Shown piece by piece: positions 18,575 to 20,003 of a DNA stretch of 20,003 nucleotides. The DNA is from a virus, in IMG/VR virus record IMGVR_UViG_3300008448_000890, positions 1 through 20,003 of that record; one strand, given 5' to 3'. Under the pieces are notes generated by a model. The model made no database searches. It had not been told where the DNA came from and worked only from the letters and a program-made list of their open reading frames with translations. The position numbers were made by a program, and so were the translations under genes. How positions within the stretch are numbered: the stretch's first letter is position 1; each line of letters opens with the position of its first letter.

Positions 18575-20003
18575 ATGAAAAAAAATTATCTATACACAAC
18601 TTCTTTTGATTCACCGATTCTTGCTTATACGCAAGAAGAAGAGTCGTTTATTTCAAAAGCGTCACTCAAGAATTTACGTTCTTTGTTGCCGCAAGATATT
18701 GACTTTTCACAGAACATTGACTTGTTGGGTGTTGCTTTTAATGCGGCGGTAGTTAATCAATTCAATAAAAATGACGATGGCATTGATTCGGCATTGGCGG
18801 CACAAGTGATTCAAAACTTTCGACATAAGCCTACTAATATCGAACACAACAAAGAAAACATTGTCGGACATATTATCAACGCTGGATTCAGCGAATATAA
18901 TAATTCGAACAAAATGATTTCAGCAGAAGAGGCTCGCGATATAAAAGATCCTTTTAATATTGCTTTGGGAGCTGTTGTTTATAAATCTGTAAACAAAGAC
19001 TTTGTCAAATTGATTGAAAGATCGGTTGATGAACTCGACACTCTACACGAAGCTATTTCTGCTAGCTGGGAAATTGGTTTCAGTGAATACGACATTTTGG
19101 TCGGAAGCAGAAACATGAAAGAAGCTGAGCGCATTGATCCTAAACACTTTAATGAAATCAAACCGATGCTTAGAGCCTATGGCGGCAATGGATCAATGAA
19201 AGATGGAACTAAAGTATATAGACTGCTTAAAGGAGAAATCTTCCCACTTGGTATCGGCTTTACTACTAAGCCAGCAGCCGATGTAAAAGGTTTGTATTCT
19301 GAAAATGCAACAACTAATAATATCACTTTTAAAGACAAAAGAGATGCAAAAGCGTATTTCGATATTAAAAATAACATTTTTTCCAAAAAAAATAATGCTT
19401 TTATTTCCCATTTAAGTAATGATGATGTAAAAAACAAAAAAGAAACTAATATGGATATTGAACAAATTCTTGCTGAACTGAAAGGTCTCCTTGTTGAGAA
19501 GAAATTCTCCGAAGAGGCTGTTGCTAACATGACGCAAACCTTTGCGGAAGCAATCAAAAAGAAAGACGAAGAATATCGCGATTCTATGACCAAGGCTGAA
19601 AAAGAAAAAGAAGACATGGCCAAGGAAAAAGAAGAGATGAAAAATTCTGTCAAAAAAGTTGAGGCTGAACTTAAAGCCGCTGTTGAAAAAATTCAAGAGT
19701 TTGAAAACTTCCAAAAACAAGAAGAAGCTGTTGCTCGTTTCAATTCCCGCATGGAAGTGATTGATCAAGGTTATGAGCTTGACGACGAAGATCGTAAAGT
19801 TCTCGCTTCCGATCTGAAAGAACTTGCTCCTACCGAAGAAGCTTTTGCTGCTTATAAAGACAAACTTGCCGTTATGTGGAAACACAAAAACAAAGAAGCT
19901 AAAGCAGCTTTCGAAAAACAAATTCAAGCTCGTATTGATGAAGAAGTCGCTAAGAAACTTTCTGTTTCGAACGCTTCCGAAGCAAAAACCGCAGAAGAAC
20001 TGG
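18575..20003 (+). CDS. Prohead protease fused to scaffold, C-terminus outside the window
   Basis: 476 codons seen, open to the window's end. The N-terminal part has NIEHNKENIVGHIINAGF (88-105) with candidate catalytic His91, then ALGAVVYK and EAISASWEIGF (159-169) with Ser162/Ser164, matching the H...S layout of prohead serine proteases. From Met293 (MDIEQILAELKGLLVEKKFS) the sequence turns into a long Glu/Lys coiled coil (about 320-400), typical of scaffold. ATG 19451 could start a separate scaffold product in frame, as known for some phages. The position right after the portal supports this reading. Confidence 0.75.
   Translation, partial: MKKNYLYTTSFDSPILAYTQEEESFISKASLKNLRSLLPQDIDFSQNIDLLGVAFNAAVVNQFNKNDDGIDSALAAQVIQNFRHKPTNIEHNKENIVGHIINAGFSEYNNSNKMISAEEARDIKDPFNIALGAVVYKSVNKDFVKLIERSVDELDTLHEAISASWEIGFSEYDILVGSRNMKEAERIDPKHFNEIKPMLRAYGGNGSMKDGTKVYRLLKGEIFPLGIGFTTKPAADVKGLYSENATTNNITFKDKRDAKAYFDIKNNIFSKKNNAFISHLSNDDVKNKKETNMDIEQILAELKGLLVEKKFSEEAVANMTQTFAEAIKKKDEEYRDSMTKAEKEKEDMAKEKEEMKNSVKKVEAELKAAVEKIQEFENFQKQEEAVARFNSRMEVIDQGYELDDEDRKVLASDLKELAPTEEAFAAYKDKLAVMWKHKNKEAKAAFEKQIQARIDEEVAKKLSVSNASEAKTAEEL

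Noticed and set aside
19177-19927. Minus-strand frames rich in Phe/Ser/Leu opposite the scaffold gene
   Set aside because: Such frames arise from the reverse complement of Glu/Lys-rich coiled-coil coding sequence.
1-20003. tRNA or rRNA genes
   Set aside because: I saw no cloverleaf-like sequence with a T-loop GGTTCRA motif in a plausible context; a tRNA scan would be needed to exclude them fully.

Overview
The window is part of a double-stranded DNA tailed-phage genome (Caudoviricetes). The right arm carries a head/packaging block: a tail-tube-like structural protein, a PhoH-type ATPase, a sigma-like factor, a putative small terminase, an ERCC4-type nuclease, an intein-split large terminase, a portal, and the start of a protease/scaffold gene. 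The host cannot be named from the sequence. Promoters of the classic TTGACA-17-TATACT type show that the left arm is read by a host sigma70-type polymerase. The near absence of Shine-Dalgarno sequences in both arms suggests a host that initiates translation largely without them.

Left arm, 1-8372. All genes lie on the minus strand and are very short (about 50-130 aa, one of 231 aa). Recognisable products are a small HD-domain alarmone hydrolase (800-1195), a GP88-like protein (3833-4528) and an SH3-barrel/WYL_2-like protein (2682-2978). There are also three roughly 58-aa two-helix membrane proteins and many unknowns. Nearly every gene has its own sigma70 promoter, with the -10 box ending exactly 9 nt before the ATG in 15 cases. 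A purine sits at the seventh base after the -10 box, so the predicted mRNA leader is about 3 nt, which is essentially leaderless. Several starts given here differ from the longest open frame because the promoter fixes them. Two smaller leader types occur: A/C-rich 22-24-nt leaders at three genes, and an extended -10 sequence ending at or within 1 nt of the ATG at three tandem genes.

The left-arm genes fall into transcription units. Each ends in a repeated intergenic cassette of stem-loops plus a 33-bp palindrome, TTTTTAT-19 nt-ATAAAAA. There are eight copies, always with exactly 19 nt in the centre, and seven carry GGGG at the same place in it. After most cassettes a 29-bp element lies 70-72 nt before the next unit's first ATG, and the first promoter of a unit usually has a weaker -35 box (TTGCGT, TTGCGC or TTGTGC) than internal promoters (TTGACA/T). 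This looks like a coherent, repeatedly duplicated regulatory system.

Switch region, 8373-8699. It holds the last 29-bp element, C7 and G7 tracts and no convincing gene.

Right arm, 8700-20003. Plus-strand virion and packaging genes are packed with overlaps (ATGA, TAAGTG, an 11-nt overlap). A sigma-like protein with a Cys4 insertion (10798-11487) is a candidate late-transcription factor, and GTGTAA-containing sequences before 8700, 9565 and 16576 are candidate late promoter elements. The large terminase contains a 404-residue LAGLIDADG intein placed immediately before its Walker A motif. The last gene runs off the window.
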